From Kineosporiaceae bacterium SCSIO 59966 (GTDB lineage: Bacteria; Actinomycetota; Actinomycetes; Actinomycetales; SCSIO-59966), in NCBI GenBank assembly GCA_020881835.1, contig CP052876.1:1488001-1552000 (forward strand): a stretch of DNA of 64,000 bases, read 5' to 3'. Below, piece by piece: positions 16,890 through 26,889 of the stretch. The notes beneath the pieces were generated by a model. The model had not been told where the DNA came from and ran no database searches. It saw only the letters and a list, made by a program, of their open reading frames with translations. The position numbers were made by a program, and so were the translations under genes. Position 1 is the first letter of the stretch; every line of letters begins with the position of its first letter.

Positions 16890-18293
16890 TCAGCTGGCCT
16901 GGCTCGTGCTCGACATGTTGAGGTCGTGCACGAGCAGCGGCGGCATCGCCGTCCGGGGGAAGTAGTCCCCCCACTCGCGGGACAGGGCCGGTTCGGTGCG
17001 GCCCACCGCGCCGACCCGGCTCAGCATGCCCACCGGGCTCTCGTTGAACCGGAAGTTCGTCACCGCCCCGGTCACCTCCCCGCCCTCGACGAGGTAGACC
17101 CCGTCGCGGGTCAGCCCGGTCAGCAGCAGCGTCGTCGGGTCGACCTCGCGGATGTACCACAGGCAGGTGACGAGCAGGCCCCGGTCGACCCCGCGGACGA
17201 CGTCGGCCAGGTCGCCGGACGCGTCCCGCCCGGTCAGCACGAGGTTGTCGACCGCGGGCTGCACCGGCAGCCCGGTCAGGGCCGCGGTGTGCCGGGTGGT
17301 GGGCAGCGCGGCGAGGACGCCGTCCTCGATCCACGTCGAGCGTCCCACCGGCATGCCGTTGTCGAACACCGACGCGAACGGGCTGCTGGCCTCGGTGAGC
17401 ACGAACGGCTCGGTCTCCAGGCCGGGCTCGGCCGGGTCGCTGTAGAGCGTCAGCGGGACGTCGGTCAGCCGGTCACCGACGCGCGTGCCCCCGCCGCGGC
17501 GGGAGAACACCGAGCGGCCCTCGTGGGCGCTGCGGGCGTCGGAGGACCAGTAGGCGTAGACCATGAGGTCGGCGACCGCGGTGGGCGGCAGCACCGTGTC
17601 GTACCGGCCCGCCGGGACGTCGACGCGCCGGGCCTGCCACGCGAGGCGCTGCTCGATCTCGGCGTCCAGGGCCGCGGCGTCGACGTCGGTGAAGTCCCGA
17701 GTGGCGCGCCCGACGTAGGTCGAGCGGGCGCGGTCGTGGGACTTGCCGGTCAGCTCGACGGTGCCCTGGGGCTGGACGTGCCGGCGGCGGGTGCCCGCCG
17801 TGGTGCCGAGCCAGGTCGTGCGCACGCCGTGCTCGGCGAACCCGAACAGCTCGCGACCCTGCCCCCTGGCCCGGGCGAGCGCCTCGCCGAGCCCCTCTGC
17901 GAACCGGGCGAGCACGTCCGGTCCGGACACCGGAGCCGGCTCCGTCCAGTCGGGGCCCGTCTGCCCGGTGACCAGGTCGGCGGCGTCCTCGGCGGGCGGG
18001 GCGGTGGCGGCGGCCGCCTGGGCGTCCTCGACGAGGGCCGCGACGTCGTCCGCACCGACCCCGCGGCGGGTGAGCACCCCGACCGACACCCCCGCCGCCG
18101 TCCGGACCGCCGCGGCGACCGTGACCGACTGCCCGGAGGTCACGCCGTTCGTCGTCAGCGTGTTCGCGGCCCAGCGCAGGTTGACCCCGGACTCCTCCCG
18201 GACGACGACACAGGTGCCGGCGTGGGCGGGGGAGGCCTGGGCGGTCGCCAGGGCCTTCTCGACGACGTCGGGTGCGGTGCTCGGACGGCTCAC
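16890..18293 (-). CDS. tldE: TldE/PmbA-type metalloprotease subunit
   Basis: TldD and TldE form a heterodimeric zinc protease that trims peptides, known from microcin B17 maturation and CcdA degradation. This 467-residue protein is the TldE/PmbA partner, which lacks the HExxxH zinc motif. Typical parts are GVNLRWAANTLTTNGV near the N-terminus and the C-terminal NFRFNESPVGMLSRV. The GTG at 18293 overlaps the tldD stop (GTGA), indicating coupling. The long upstream frame lies within tldD. Confidence 0.88.
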   Translation of the reverse strand: MSRPSTAPDVVEKALATAQASPAHAGTCVVVREESGVNLRWAANTLTTNGVTSGQSVTVAAAVRTAAGVSVGVLTRRGVGADDVAALVEDAQAAAATAPPAEDAADLVTGQTGPDWTEPAPVSGPDVLARFAEGLGEALARARGQGRELFGFAEHGVRTTWLGTTAGTRRRHVQPQGTVELTGKSHDRARSTYVGRATRDFTDVDAAALDAEIEQRLAWQARRVDVPAGRYDTVLPPTAVADLMVYAYWSSDARSAHEGRSVFSRRGGGTRVGDRLTDVPLTLYSDPAEPGLETEPFVLTEASSPFASVFDNGMPVGRSTWIEDGVLAALPTTRHTAALTGLPVQPAVDNLVLTGRDASGDLADVVRGVDRGLLVTCLWYIREVDPTTLLLTGLTRDGVYLVEGGEVTGAVTNFRFNESPVGMLSRVGAVGRTEPALSREWGDYFPRTAMPPLLVHDLNMSSTSQAS

Positions 18294-19810
18294 TGACCGG
18301 CCTCCTGGACGGTGTTGAGGATGCGGACGTCGTCGAAGCGGGCGGCGGGGCACCCGTGGGAGACGGCGGCGACCTGGCCTGGTTGGCCCTTGCCGCAGTT
18401 GAAGGCACCGCCGAGGACGTACGTCGACGCGTCCCCGACCGCCGACATCGAGCGCCAGAAGTCCGTCGTCGTCGCCTGGTAGGCGACGTCCTTGACCTGC
18501 CCGGCCAGCCTGCCGCCGACGATCCGGTAGAAGCGCTGCCCGGTGAACTGGAAGTTGTAGCGCTGCATGTCGATGGACCAGGACCGGTCGCCGACGACGT
18601 AGATGCCGCGGTCGACGCCGGCGATCAGACCTGCCAGGTCCGGCCCGTCGGCCGCGGGCTGCAGGGACACGTTCGCCATCCGCTGCAGCGGTACGTGCTG
18701 GGGCGAGTCGGCGAACGCGCACCCGTTGGACCGGCCGGGCGGGTCACCGAGCCGGTGCATCGCGGCCATCCGGCGGTCGAGCTGGTAGCCGACGAGGACT
18801 CCGTCGCGGACGATGTCCCACGCCTGGGCCTGCACGCCCTCGTCGTCGTAGCCGACCGTGGCCAGGCCGTGCTCGACCGTGCGGTCCCCGGTGACGTGCA
18901 TGAGCTCCGAGCCGTACCGCAGGGAGCCGAGCTGGTCGAGGGTGGCGAAGCTGGTGCCCGCGTAGGCGGCCTCGTACCCGAGGGCCCGGTCCAGCTCGGT
19001 GGCGTGCCCCACGGACTCGTGGATCGTCAGCCACAGGTTGCTCGGGTCGATGACGAGGTCGTAGCGCCCCGGTTCCACGCTGGGGGCGGCGAGCTTCTCC
19101 CGGACGAGGTCGGGCAGCTCGGCGAGCTCGGCGGCCCAGTCCCAGGCCCCCTGCTCCGTGGTGCCGACGAGGAACTCCCAGCCCCGGCCCACCGGCGGGG
19201 CGAGGGTGCGCATCGTCTCCATCCCGTCGTCCCCGACGAGGACGACGGTCAGCTCGGGGTGCACCCGGACCCGCTGCTGCGTGGTGGAGGTGCCGGCCAG
19301 GTCCGCGTAGTACTTCTGCTCCTTCACCGCCCGGAAGGACGCGTCGACGTGACTGACCCCCGCGGCGAGCAGCTGCCGGGACCAGGCCTCCAGGAGAGCC
19401 GCCTTCTCGGCGTCCGGGACGGCGAACGGGTCGGTGACGTACTCGGACACCCACTCCCTGCCGGCGTGCACCGGCTCGTCGGCCAGCTCGACCCGCTCGG
19501 TGGACAGCGCCCGGGAGACCCGGGCCAGCTCGACGGCCTGCTCGGCCAGCGCGGCGGCCTGGTCCGTGGTCACAGCGGTCGCCGCAGCGAACCCCCACGT
19601 GCCGTCGACGACGACCCGGACGGCGAGGCCGGAGTCGACGTCGTCCCCGGAGGAGGTGAGCCGGCCGTCGCGCAGGTCGACCCCGCTGTCCCGCACCCGC
19701 TCCACCCGCAGGTCGGCGTGCTCGGCGCCGAGCTCACGCGCCCGGCTGAGAGCGGCGTCCGCCACGGTTGCCAGGGGCAGGGACCGGAAGTCCTCGTCGA
19801 CTCGTCGCAC
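18290..19810 (-). CDS. tldD: TldD metalloprotease subunit
   Basis: This 506-residue partner carries the zinc motif HESVGH (H264, E265, H269) and the C-terminal GKGQPGQVAAVSHGCPAARF region of TldD. N-terminal TldD/PmbA and C-terminal beta domains are both present. The GTG at 19810 follows TACGCT by 7 nt, so the transcript is probably leaderless. It is the first gene of the tldD-tldE unit and is divergent from fabG. Confidence 0.92.
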   Translation of the reverse strand: MRRVDEDFRSLPLATVADAALSRARELGAEHADLRVERVRDSGVDLRDGRLTSSGDDVDSGLAVRVVVDGTWGFAAATAVTTDQAAALAEQAVELARVSRALSTERVELADEPVHAGREWVSEYVTDPFAVPDAEKAALLEAWSRQLLAAGVSHVDASFRAVKEQKYYADLAGTSTTQQRVRVHPELTVVLVGDDGMETMRTLAPPVGRGWEFLVGTTEQGAWDWAAELAELPDLVREKLAAPSVEPGRYDLVIDPSNLWLTIHESVGHATELDRALGYEAAYAGTSFATLDQLGSLRYGSELMHVTGDRTVEHGLATVGYDDEGVQAQAWDIVRDGVLVGYQLDRRMAAMHRLGDPPGRSNGCAFADSPQHVPLQRMANVSLQPAADGPDLAGLIAGVDRGIYVVGDRSWSIDMQRYNFQFTGQRFYRIVGGRLAGQVKDVAYQATTTDFWRSMSAVGDASTYVLGGAFNCGKGQPGQVAAVSHGCPAARFDDVRILNTVQEAGQ

Positions 19811-19879
19811 GCGCAGGAGCGTATTACCCGTAGGTAGTCGGTAGCGTCCCCGGCGGACCGACGAGAGGAGTGGGCAAGG

Positions 19880-20590
19880 GTGAGCGAGCCGCGCAGCGTG
19901 CTGGTGACGGGCGGTAGCCGGGGGATCGGCCGGGCGATCGTCGAGGCGTTCGTCGCCGACGGCGACCGGGTCGCGGTGACGCACCGTTCCGGGACCGTGC
20001 CGGACGGCGCGCTGGGCCTGCACTGCGAGGTCACCGACTCGGCCAGCGTCGACGCCGCGTTCGCCCGGGCCGAGCAGGAGCACGGGCCGGTCGAGGTGGT
20101 CGTCGCCAACGCGGGGATCACCCGCGACCAGCTGCTGCTGCGGATGACCGACGACGACTTCGCCGCCGTCCTCGACACGAACCTCACCGGCGCCTTCCGC
20201 GTCGTCCGCCGGGCGACCAAGGGCATGGTGCGGATGCGGCGGGGACGGATCATCCTCATCTCCAGCGTCGTCGGGTTGTACGGCTCGCCCGGGCAGACCG
20301 GGTACGCGGCGAGCAAGTCCGGGATGATCGGCCTGGCCCGCTCGATCACCCGTGAGCTCGGCGGTCGCGGCGTCACCGCGAACGTCGTCGCCCCCGGGTA
20401 CATCGAGACCGAGATGACCGCGGCGCTTCCGGCTGACCGCCAGGAGACCTACCGGCAGGCCATCCCGGCCGGCAGGTTCGGCACCGTCGAGGAGGTCGCC
20501 CGCGTGGTGCGCTTCCTCGCCGGCCCGGACGCCGGGTACATCAGCGGCGCCGTCGTCCCGGTCGACGGCGGCCTGGGTATGGGCCACTGA
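19880..20590 (+). CDS. fabG: 3-oxoacyl-[acyl-carrier-protein] reductase FabG
   Basis: This SDR-family NADPH-dependent reductase acts in type II fatty acid synthesis. The 236-residue protein has the cofactor motif GGSRGIG, VANAGIT, and the active-site YAASK with upstream Ser in ISSVVG. It lies directly before a FabI/InhA-type reductase, the arrangement of the mycobacterial mabA-inhA locus. The GTG start has GAGAGGAG upstream. The C-terminal VPVDGGLGMGH is typical. Confidence 0.94.
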   Translation: MSEPRSVLVTGGSRGIGRAIVEAFVADGDRVAVTHRSGTVPDGALGLHCEVTDSASVDAAFARAEQEHGPVEVVVANAGITRDQLLLRMTDDDFAAVLDTNLTGAFRVVRRATKGMVRMRRGRIILISSVVGLYGSPGQTGYAASKSGMIGLARSITRELGGRGVTANVVAPGYIETEMTAALPADRQETYRQAIPAGRFGTVEEVARVVRFLAGPDAGYISGAVVPVDGGLGMGH

Positions 20591-20664
20591 CCGGTACCGA
20601 CGGACACCCTGCCCGGTACGGACCGGGTCGGCACAGCACTCACCGACGGAAGGACGACACCCGG

Positions 20665-21429
20665 ATGGCACTTCTCGACGGCAAGCGGCTGCTGGTCACC
20701 GGCGTGCTGACGGACAGCTCGATCGCGTTCCACGTGGCGCGGCTCGCCCAGCAGGAGGGCGCCCAGGTGGTGCTGACCTCCTTCGGCCGGCAGATGCGCA
20801 TCACACAGGTGATCGCCCGGCGGCTGCCGCGGGAGGCGCCTGTCGTGGAGCTCGACGTCACCGACGCCGGGCACCTCGACGCCCTCGCCGGCCGGCTCGG
20901 CGAGCACGTCGACGGCCTCGACGGGGTGCTGCACTCGATCGGGTTCGCGCCGCCGGGCGCCTTCGACTTCCTCGGCGCGTCGTGGGAGGACGTCGCCACC
21001 GCCCTGCACGTGTCGGCCTACTCGCTGAAGTCCCTCGCCGTGGCGGCTCGCCCCCTGCTGGCCCGTGGCGGCTCCGTCGTCGGCCTTACCTTTGACGCCC
21101 GCTACGCGTGGCCGGTCTACGACTGGATGGGCGTGGCGAAGGCGGCGTTCGAGTCCACGAACCGGTACCTGGCCCGCGACCTGGGCCCGGACGGCGTCCG
21201 GTGCAACCTCGTGGCGGCCGGCCCGATCCGGACGACGGCGGCCAAGTCGATCCCCGGGTTCGAGGTGTTCGAGGAGACCTGGCAGCAACGGGCCCCGCTG
21301 GGCTGGGACGTCACGAACGCCGAACCGGCGGCACGCGCCTGCGTGGCGCTGCTGTCCGACTGGTTCCCGGCCACCACCGGTGAGATCGTCCACGTCGACG
21401 GCGGCTTCCACGCGATGGGGGCGGGGTGA
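20665..21429 (+). CDS. fabI: Enoyl-[acyl-carrier-protein] reductase (FabI/InhA type)
   Basis: This NADH-dependent enoyl-ACP reductase performs the last reductive step of fatty acid elongation. The 254-residue protein has the FabI-type N-terminus LVTGVLTDSSIAFHVA, HSIGFAPPGA, and the active-site region with YDWMGVAKAAFES, where Tyr and Lys have FabI spacing. FabI/InhA enzymes are the isoniazid/triclosan target class. A GGAAGG-like site precedes ATG. The stop overlaps the sixA start (GTGA). Confidence 0.95.
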   Translation: MALLDGKRLLVTGVLTDSSIAFHVARLAQQEGAQVVLTSFGRQMRITQVIARRLPREAPVVELDVTDAGHLDALAGRLGEHVDGLDGVLHSIGFAPPGAFDFLGASWEDVATALHVSAYSLKSLAVAARPLLARGGSVVGLTFDARYAWPVYDWMGVAKAAFESTNRYLARDLGPDGVRCNLVAAGPIRTTAAKSIPGFEVFEETWQQRAPLGWDVTNAEPAARACVALLSDWFPATTGEIVHVDGGFHAMGAG

Positions 21430-21947
21430 GTGCCACTCGCCGGCTGGTGCTGCTGCGGCACGCCAAGGCCGAGCGGCCGCCGGCCGTCCGTGACCACGAC
21501 CGGTGGCTGACGACCCGTGGCCACCGGGACGCCGCGGCCACGGGGGAGTGGCTGGCCGGGGCAGGGCTGCGGCCGGACCTCGTGCTGTGCTCGAGCGCTC
21601 GACGGACCGTGCAGACGTGGGCGTCGCTGCGAGAGGGCCTCGGTGTCGTCGGGTCGCCCGAGCCCGAGCTCCGGGTGGAGCCGGACCTCTACGAGGCCTC
21701 GCCGGCTGCCGTGGTGAACCTCGTCGCCGAGGCCGCGGACGACGTCCGGACGGTCCTCGTCGTCGGCCACCAGCCGACCCTGTCCCAGGTGGCCGTCGCC
21801 CTGGCCGGACCGGGGTCGGACGAGCGCCTGCTGAGGCAGGTGCGCGCCGGTCTGCCGACGGCGGGTGCGGCGGTGCTGGAGGCCGAGGGCCCGTGGTCCG
21901 CCGTCGAAGCCGCCTCCCTACGTCTCACCGCCCTCCACATCCCCTGA
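21426..21947 (+). CDS. sixA: SixA-family phosphohistidine phosphatase
   Basis: This is a 173-residue histidine phosphatase superfamily protein with LLRHAKAER near the N-terminus (RHG-type catalytic His), a second catalytic His in VVGHQPTLSQV and conserved LCSSARRTVQTW. SixA removes phosphate from phosphohistidine; the substrate here is unknown. GTG overlaps the fabI stop, so it is probably translated from the fabG-fabI transcript. The gene is followed by the intergenic repeat locus. Confidence 0.85.
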   Translation: MSATRRLVLLRHAKAERPPAVRDHDRWLTTRGHRDAAATGEWLAGAGLRPDLVLCSSARRTVQTWASLREGLGVVGSPEPELRVEPDLYEASPAAVVNLVAEAADDVRTVLVVGHQPTLSQVAVALAGPGSDERLLRQVRAGLPTAGAAVLEAEGPWSAVEAASLRLTALHIP

Positions 21948-21993
21948 CCACACCCCCTACTCCTGACCACACCCCCTGACCACACCCCCCTTC

Positions 21994-22300
21994 GTGATCA
22001 TGCAATCCCGCCACCCTGCATGCCCCCGCCCCGGCCGCCCCCCAACGTCGTGATCATGCAATTCCGCCACCCTGGGTGCTGTGGCAGTCCGCCGCATCGT
22101 TCCCAGGAGTGCTCGCGGCACAGAACAGAATGCTGGCGTCGCCGCGGATTTTCCGGCGTGTTGCGCCACCAACCCAGCACTCTGGGGCCGGCGGTGGGTC
22201 GGGAGGGTGGCGGGATTGCATGATCACGAAGGGGGTCGGGAGGGTGGCGGGATTGCATGATCACGAAAGGGGGTCGGGGGTGGCGGGATTGCATGATCAC
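21994..22300. repeat. Intergenic repeat locus: five 23-bp units around a palindromic core
   Basis: Between the converging sixA and serB genes: two forward units (21994-22016, 22050-22072) after sixA and three reverse units (22205-22227, 22242-22264, 22278-22300) after serB. The last reverse unit contains the serB stop codon. This fills essentially the whole gap; no ORF or other gene is supported here. Confidence 0.9.
22126..22184 (+). repeat. 59-bp palindromic core of intergenic repeat, forward
   Basis: CAGAATGCTGG and CCAGCACTCTG form the arms, with one G-U-type mismatch. The inner part CCGGCGTGTTGCGCCACCAA matches the copy at 8053. Same length, 59 bp, as the copies at 8053 and 62110. Confidence 0.85.
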
Positions 22301-23481
22301 GAAAGGGGGTCGGGGTGGGGGTGGGGGGCGAAGTCGTCGCGGGGGATGCCCAGGAGGTGGAGGACCGTGTCGAGGTAGGGGTGGCTCAGCACCGCGTCGG
22401 CCTGCTCACGCACGAGCGGCTTGGCGCAGAACGCCACCCCGAGACCCGCGGCAGTGAGCATGTCCAGGTCGTTCGCTCCGTCACCGACAGCGACGGTGCT
22501 GCTCATCGGCACACCCTCCGCGGCGGCCATCTCCCGCAGCGCGGCGGCCTTGGCGGCCCGGTCGACGACCGGTCCGGTGACCCGTCCGGTCAGCCGGCCG
22601 CCGCGGACCTCGAGCCGGTTGGCCCGCACGTGCCGGACGCCGAGGTCGGCGGCCAGCGGCTCGACGACCTCGGCGAAGCCGCCGGAGACCAGTCCGACCG
22701 GGAACCCGAGACGGTGCAGGGTGTCGACGAGCGTGCGGGCCCCGGCGGTGAGGCGGACGGCGCGCCGGACGGCGTCCAGGACGGCGGCGTCGAGACCCGC
22801 CAGGCAGGCCACTCGCTGGTGCAGGCTGGCCGCGAAGTCGAGCTCGCCACGCATCGCCCGCTCGGTCACCGCGGCCACCTCGGCGGCGCGGCCGGCGTGG
22901 GCGGCCAGCAGCTCGACCACCTCCTCGCGGATCAGGGTCGAGTCGACGTCGAGGACCACCAGCCGACGGCCCCGGCGCTCGAGCCCCGCGGGGCTGACCG
23001 CGACGTCGATCCCGAGGGAGGCTGCCCGGACGGCGAGGTCGCGGCGGACGGTCAGCAGGTCCACCTCGCCGGAGACGTCGAGCTCGACGCACGTCACCGG
23101 CTCACTCGCGAGCCGGCGGACCCGCTGGACCGTGCCGCCGTGGTCGGCGAGACGGCGGACGACGTCCGCGAGCGCGCCGGCACCCAGCGGACTGCCGAGG
23201 ACGGCGACGTGCAGCCGGGTCAGCGGCTCCGGCACCTGCTCGCCGGTGGCGGCCTCGCAGGTCACGTGCAGTCCCAGCTCGCGGCCGAGAGCGGTCAGCG
23301 CCTCGGCGCTCGGCTGCCCGTCGGTCCCCGTTCTCAGTCGCACGGCGAGGCTGAGCCGGCCCCGGACGACGGCCTGCTCGACGTCCAGGATCTCTGCCCC
23401 GGGGCGGGCGGCGACCTCAAGCAGCCGGGCGACGGCTCCGGGCCGGTCGGGCCCCGTCACCGTGACGAGCAGGGTGCTCAC
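22297..23481 (-). CDS. serB: Phosphoserine phosphatase SerB with N-terminal ACT domains
   Basis: This enzyme catalyses the last step of L-serine synthesis. The 394-residue protein has about 180 N-terminal residues of ACT-like regulatory sequence ([19 protein letters not shown] and [12 protein letters not shown]), then the HAD domain with VLDVDSTLI (catalytic Asp), VSGGF and [16 protein letters not shown]-fused SerB is usual in actinobacteria. The GTG overlaps the glgC stop (GTGA), so translation may be coupled. The stop codon lies inside an intergenic repeat unit. Confidence 0.93.
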   Translation of the reverse strand: MSTLLVTVTGPDRPGAVARLLEVAARPGAEILDVEQAVVRGRLSLAVRLRTGTDGQPSAEALTALGRELGLHVTCEAATGEQVPEPLTRLHVAVLGSPLGAGALADVVRRLADHGGTVQRVRRLASEPVTCVELDVSGEVDLLTVRRDLAVRAASLGIDVAVSPAGLERRGRRLVVLDVDSTLIREEVVELLAAHAGRAAEVAAVTERAMRGELDFAASLHQRVACLAGLDAAVLDAVRRAVRLTAGARTLVDTLHRLGFPVGLVSGGFAEVVEPLAADLGVRHVRANRLEVRGGRLTGRVTGPVVDRAAKAAALREMAAAEGVPMSSTVAVGDGANDLDMLTAAGLGVAFCAKPLVREQADAVLSHPYLDTVLHLLGIPRDDFAPHPHPDPLS

Positions 23482-24746
23482 GTCGTCCGGGACGGCGTTC
23501 GCTCCGGCGCCGGGACAGTCTGCCCCTTGCCGACCACGGTGATCCCGCTGTCGGTGACGGTGAACCCGCGGGCACGGTCCTCCTCGGCGTCCATCCCGAT
23601 CCGGGCACCCTCGGGGACTCGCACGTTCTTGTCGATGACGCAGCGGCGCAGCACCGCGTGCCGCCCCACCTCGACGTTGTCGAACAGCACGCAGTCGCTG
23701 ACCGAGGACCACGAGCGGACCATGACGTTGGTGCCGAGCACCGAGCTCTCGACCAGGCCGCCCGACACCACCGATCCCGGGCCGACGATCGAGTTCACCG
23801 CGTGCCCGATCCGGCCGTGCCAGCCGTGGACGAACTTGGCCGGCGGCAGCGGCGGCTGCTGGGAGAAGATCCGCCACTCGGTGTTGTAGAGGTTGAAGAC
23901 GGGGTGCACGGAGATGAGGTCCATGTGGGCCTCGAAGAACGAGTCGATCGTGCCGACGTCCCGCCAGTAGTCCCGGTCGCGGTCCGTGGACCCGGGGACG
24001 TCGTTGTCCCGGAAGTCGTAGACGGCGGCCTGGTTGCGGGAGACGAACCACGGCACGATGTCGCCGCCCATGTCGTGCTGAGAGGCCTCGTCCTCAGCGT
24101 CCCGGGTGACCGCCTCGACGAGGGCGTCGGCGTCGAAGACGTAGTTGCCCATCGACGCCAGGACGTGGTCGGGGGCGTCGGGCAGACCCTGCGGGTCGGC
24201 CGGCTTCTCCCGGAACGCGTCGATCCTGCGCGGGTCGGCCGGATCGACCTCGATGACGCCGAACTGGTCGGCGAGGCTCACCGGCTGACGGATCGCGGCC
24301 ACCGTGCACGGCGCGCCGACGTCCTGGTGCGCGGCGACCATCTGGGAGAAGTCCATCCGGTAGACGTGGTCCGCCCCGACGACGACGACGATGTCGGGCC
24401 GTTCGTCGTGGATGAGGTTGAGGCTCTGGTAGATCGCGTCGGCGCTGCCGAGGTACCACTGCTTACCGAGCCGCTGCTGGGCCGGCACCGGGGTCACGTA
24501 GTTGCCGAGCATCGTCGACATCCGCCACGTCATCGTCACGTGCCGGTCGAGGCTGTGGGACTTGTACTGGGTGAGGACGACGACCTTGAGGTAGCCGGAG
24601 TTGATGACGTTGCTCAGCGCGAAGTCGATGAGCCGGTAGGTGCCGCCGAACGGGACGGCAGGCTTGGCCCGGTCCGCGGTGAGGGGCATGAGCCGTTTGC
24701 CCTCCCCGCCGGCGAGGACGATCGCAAGCACCCTGGGACCCGGCAT
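23478..24746 (-). CDS. glgC: Glucose-1-phosphate adenylyltransferase
   Basis: GlgC makes ADP-glucose for glycogen and alpha-glucan synthesis. The 422-residue protein has the pyrophosphorylase motif [23 protein letters not shown]-like N-terminus, and a C-terminal left-handed beta-helix region ([35 protein letters not shown]). ATG follows TACGCT by 6 nt, a leaderless arrangement. It is divergent from glgA, the next step of the pathway, with 101 nt between the starts, so the two can be co-regulated. Confidence 0.96.
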   Translation of the reverse strand: MPGPRVLAIVLAGGEGKRLMPLTADRAKPAVPFGGTYRLIDFALSNVINSGYLKVVVLTQYKSHSLDRHVTMTWRMSTMLGNYVTPVPAQQRLGKQWYLGSADAIYQSLNLIHDERPDIVVVVGADHVYRMDFSQMVAAHQDVGAPCTVAAIRQPVSLADQFGVIEVDPADPRRIDAFREKPADPQGLPDAPDHVLASMGNYVFDADALVEAVTRDAEDEASQHDMGGDIVPWFVSRNQAAVYDFRDNDVPGSTDRDRDYWRDVGTIDSFFEAHMDLISVHPVFNLYNTEWRIFSQQPPLPPAKFVHGWHGRIGHAVNSIVGPGSVVSGGLVESSVLGTNVMVRSWSSVSDCVLFDNVEVGRHAVLRRCVIDKNVRVPEGARIGMDAEEDRARGFTVTDSGITVVGKGQTVPAPERTPSRTT

Positions 24747-24847
24747 GCCCGCAGCGTAGGGCGCGACGCCGGTCCGCGCACGGGTCGACCGGCCCGACCC
24801 GCGCTAGCGTTCGGCACGTCGATCCCGGCGGCTGGTGGAGGTGGCGG

Positions 24848-26041
24848 ATGCGCGTGGACCTGCTGACCCGGGAGTACCCCCCGGAGGTCTACGGCGGCGC
24901 CGGCGTGCACGTCGCCGAGCTGTCTGCGGTGCTGCGCCGGCACGCCGACGTGCGGGTCCGCTGCTTCGGCTCCCCTCGCGGCGAGGACGGCGTCACCGCC
25001 TACCCGGAGCCGCAGGAGCTGTCCCGGGCGAACCCGGCGCTGCGCACACTCGGAGTAGACCTGGCCATGGCGGCCGACGTCGGCGGCGCCGACCTGGTGC
25101 ACTCGCACACCTGGTACGCCAACCTCGCCGGGCACCTGGGGGGACTCCTGCACGGCATTCCGCACGTGCTGACCGCGCACAGCCTCGAGCCGCTGCGCCC
25201 GTGGAAGGCCGAGCAGCTCGGCGGCGGGTACGCGGTGTCCTCGTGGGCGGAGCAGGCCGCCTACCGTGGCGCGGCGGGCGTCATCGCGGTGAGCGCCGGC
25301 ATGCGGGACGACATCCTCGCCGCCTACCCGGACGTCGACCCCGAGCGGGTCCAGGTCGTCCACAACGGCATCGACACCAGCGCGTGGACGCGGGACGAGG
25401 GCAGCGAGCACCTCGAGCGCCTCGGCATCGACCCCGGACGGCGCAGCGTCGTGTTCGTGGGCCGGATCACCCGGCAGAAGGGCCTGCCGCACCTGCTGCG
25501 GGCGGCGCGCAACCTGCCCGCCGACGTCCAGCTCGTCCTGTGCGCCGGAGCGCCGGACACCCCCGAGATCCTCGACGAGGTGAGCGGCCTGGTCCGCGAC
25601 CTGCAGAGCACCCGGGACGGCGTGCTGTGGATCGAGGAGATGCTGCCCCGCGAGCAGCTCGCGCAGGTACTGTCCGCCGCAACCGTCTTCGTCTGCCCGT
25701 CGCTGTACGAGCCGTTGGGCATCGTCAACCTCGAGGCGATGGCGTGCGGGGCGGCCGTCGTCGGCACCGCCACCGGCGGGATCCCCGAGGTCGTCGTGCC
25801 GGGGGAGACCGGCTGGTTGGTGCCGGTCGAGCAGGTCGGCGACGGCACCGGGACGCCGGTCGACCCGGCCCGGTTCGAAGCCGACCTGGCCGCCACCCTC
25901 ACCGAGGCCGTCGAGGACGTCGAGCGCGCCCGCCGGTACGGTGCGGCCGGCCGGCGCCGCGTCGAGACGGAGTTCTCCTGGGAGCAGGTCGGCGAGCGGA
26001 CCCTCGCCGTCTACCGCGAGGTGCTCGAGCGCTCCGGGTGA
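24848..26041 (+). CDS. glgA: Glycogen synthase/alpha-glucan glucosyltransferase (GlgA of the Corynebacterium type)
   Basis: This 397-residue GT-B glycosyltransferase uses ADP-glucose. Features are LTREYPPEVYGGAGVHV at the N-terminus, SHTWYANLAG, VFVGRITRQKG and the C-terminal PSLYEPLGIVNLEAMACG with the E-x7-E signature of GT4-like enzymes. In mycobacteria the orthologue (GlgM) makes maltose-1-phosphate or extends glucan, so product choice is open. GGAGG precedes ATG, and TAGCGT at 24805 may be the -10 box. The 3' end overlaps the converging next gene by 31 nt. Confidence 0.92.
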   Translation: MRVDLLTREYPPEVYGGAGVHVAELSAVLRRHADVRVRCFGSPRGEDGVTAYPEPQELSRANPALRTLGVDLAMAADVGGADLVHSHTWYANLAGHLGGLLHGIPHVLTAHSLEPLRPWKAEQLGGGYAVSSWAEQAAYRGAAGVIAVSAGMRDDILAAYPDVDPERVQVVHNGIDTSAWTRDEGSEHLERLGIDPGRRSVVFVGRITRQKGLPHLLRAARNLPADVQLVLCAGAPDTPEILDEVSGLVRDLQSTRDGVLWIEEMLPREQLAQVLSAATVFVCPSLYEPLGIVNLEAMACGAAVVGTATGGIPEVVVPGETGWLVPVEQVGDGTGTPVDPARFEADLAATLTEAVEDVERARRYGAAGRRRVETEFSWEQVGERTLAVYREVLERSG

Positions 26042-26799
26042 CCGGCCAGCGCGGCGTTCACCGCGTCGGCGGTGCTGCGCCGCGCCACCGCGTCGACGTC
26101 CCGCAGGGCCCGGGCCCGCCGGTCGGCCTCCCACCCGCTGACCGCCGCCCCGTCGTCCTCCAGGGCCAGCGAGACCACCGCGCGGACCCGGACCGCTGTG
26201 GCCAGCACTGCTGCCAGCCGCGCCGGGACCCCAGGGGGCAGGGCGTCCCGGGGCAGGCCGCCGCCGCGGACCGCCGCGATCCGCTCGGCCGCGTCCTGGC
26301 GCCAGCGGGACACGTCGAGGGACGCCAGCGTCTCGGTCGCCGTCCGCAGAGCCTGGCGCAGCACCCGGTCGGCGTCGGCCAGGGACGCCGCGAGCGGGCG
26401 CAGGGGGGAGCCGGGCAGGACCCGCCACTGCACGAGCGCCCCCGGCTCGAGCTCGGAGCCGAACTCGGTCACCTCCGGGACGAGGACCCGGACGCCGCCG
26501 GGCCCGGTCACCGCCACCGCCTCACCGGCGTCCGTCGCGGCGACCGAGGTGGCGGCCGGGCCGGTCAGGTCGTGCGGGTCGCCGGCGGCGGGCAGGACGA
26601 GCCGCCACGCCACCTCCCGCGGCAGGCCCCGGAGCCAGTCCCCCAGGGCTGCCGGTTCGACGTCCGAGCCGTCGATGGTGTGCGGCTCGTCGTCGCGCTG
26701 CACGGCACGCAGCACCCCAGGGACGTCGACACCGGCGGTGCCGGCGCTCAGCGCGGCGCCCCAGAGCGCCAGCCGGGCGGAGCGGGGCAGGTCGAGCAC
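26011..26799 (-). CDS. Conserved hypothetical protein, 262 residues
   Basis: I do not recognise a functional family. The protein starts VLDLPRSARLALWGAALSAG, has no signal peptide or clear membrane segment, and is rich in Ala, Arg and Val with several amphipathic helical stretches (DADRVLRQALRTATETLASL). GTG follows TACCCT by 6 nt, the leaderless arrangement common in this window, which supports the start. It converges on glgA with a 31-nt overlap and is divergent from an ABC ATPase gene. Confidence 0.75.
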   Translation of the reverse strand: MLDLPRSARLALWGAALSAGTAGVDVPGVLRAVQRDDEPHTIDGSDVEPAALGDWLRGLPREVAWRLVLPAAGDPHDLTGPAATSVAATDAGEAVAVTGPGGVRVLVPEVTEFGSELEPGALVQWRVLPGSPLRPLAASLADADRVLRQALRTATETLASLDVSRWRQDAAERIAAVRGGGLPRDALPPGVPARLAAVLATAVRVRAVVSLALEDDGAAVSGWEADRRARALRDVDAVARRSTADAVNAALAGHPERSSTSR

Positions 26800-26889
26800 G
26801 CCAGCAGGGTAGAGGCCGCCTCGGGCCGGCTCGTCCGGTCCGGTCACCGGCGGCGGATCGCCGCTACCTGCCCCGTTAGGGTCAGGAGC

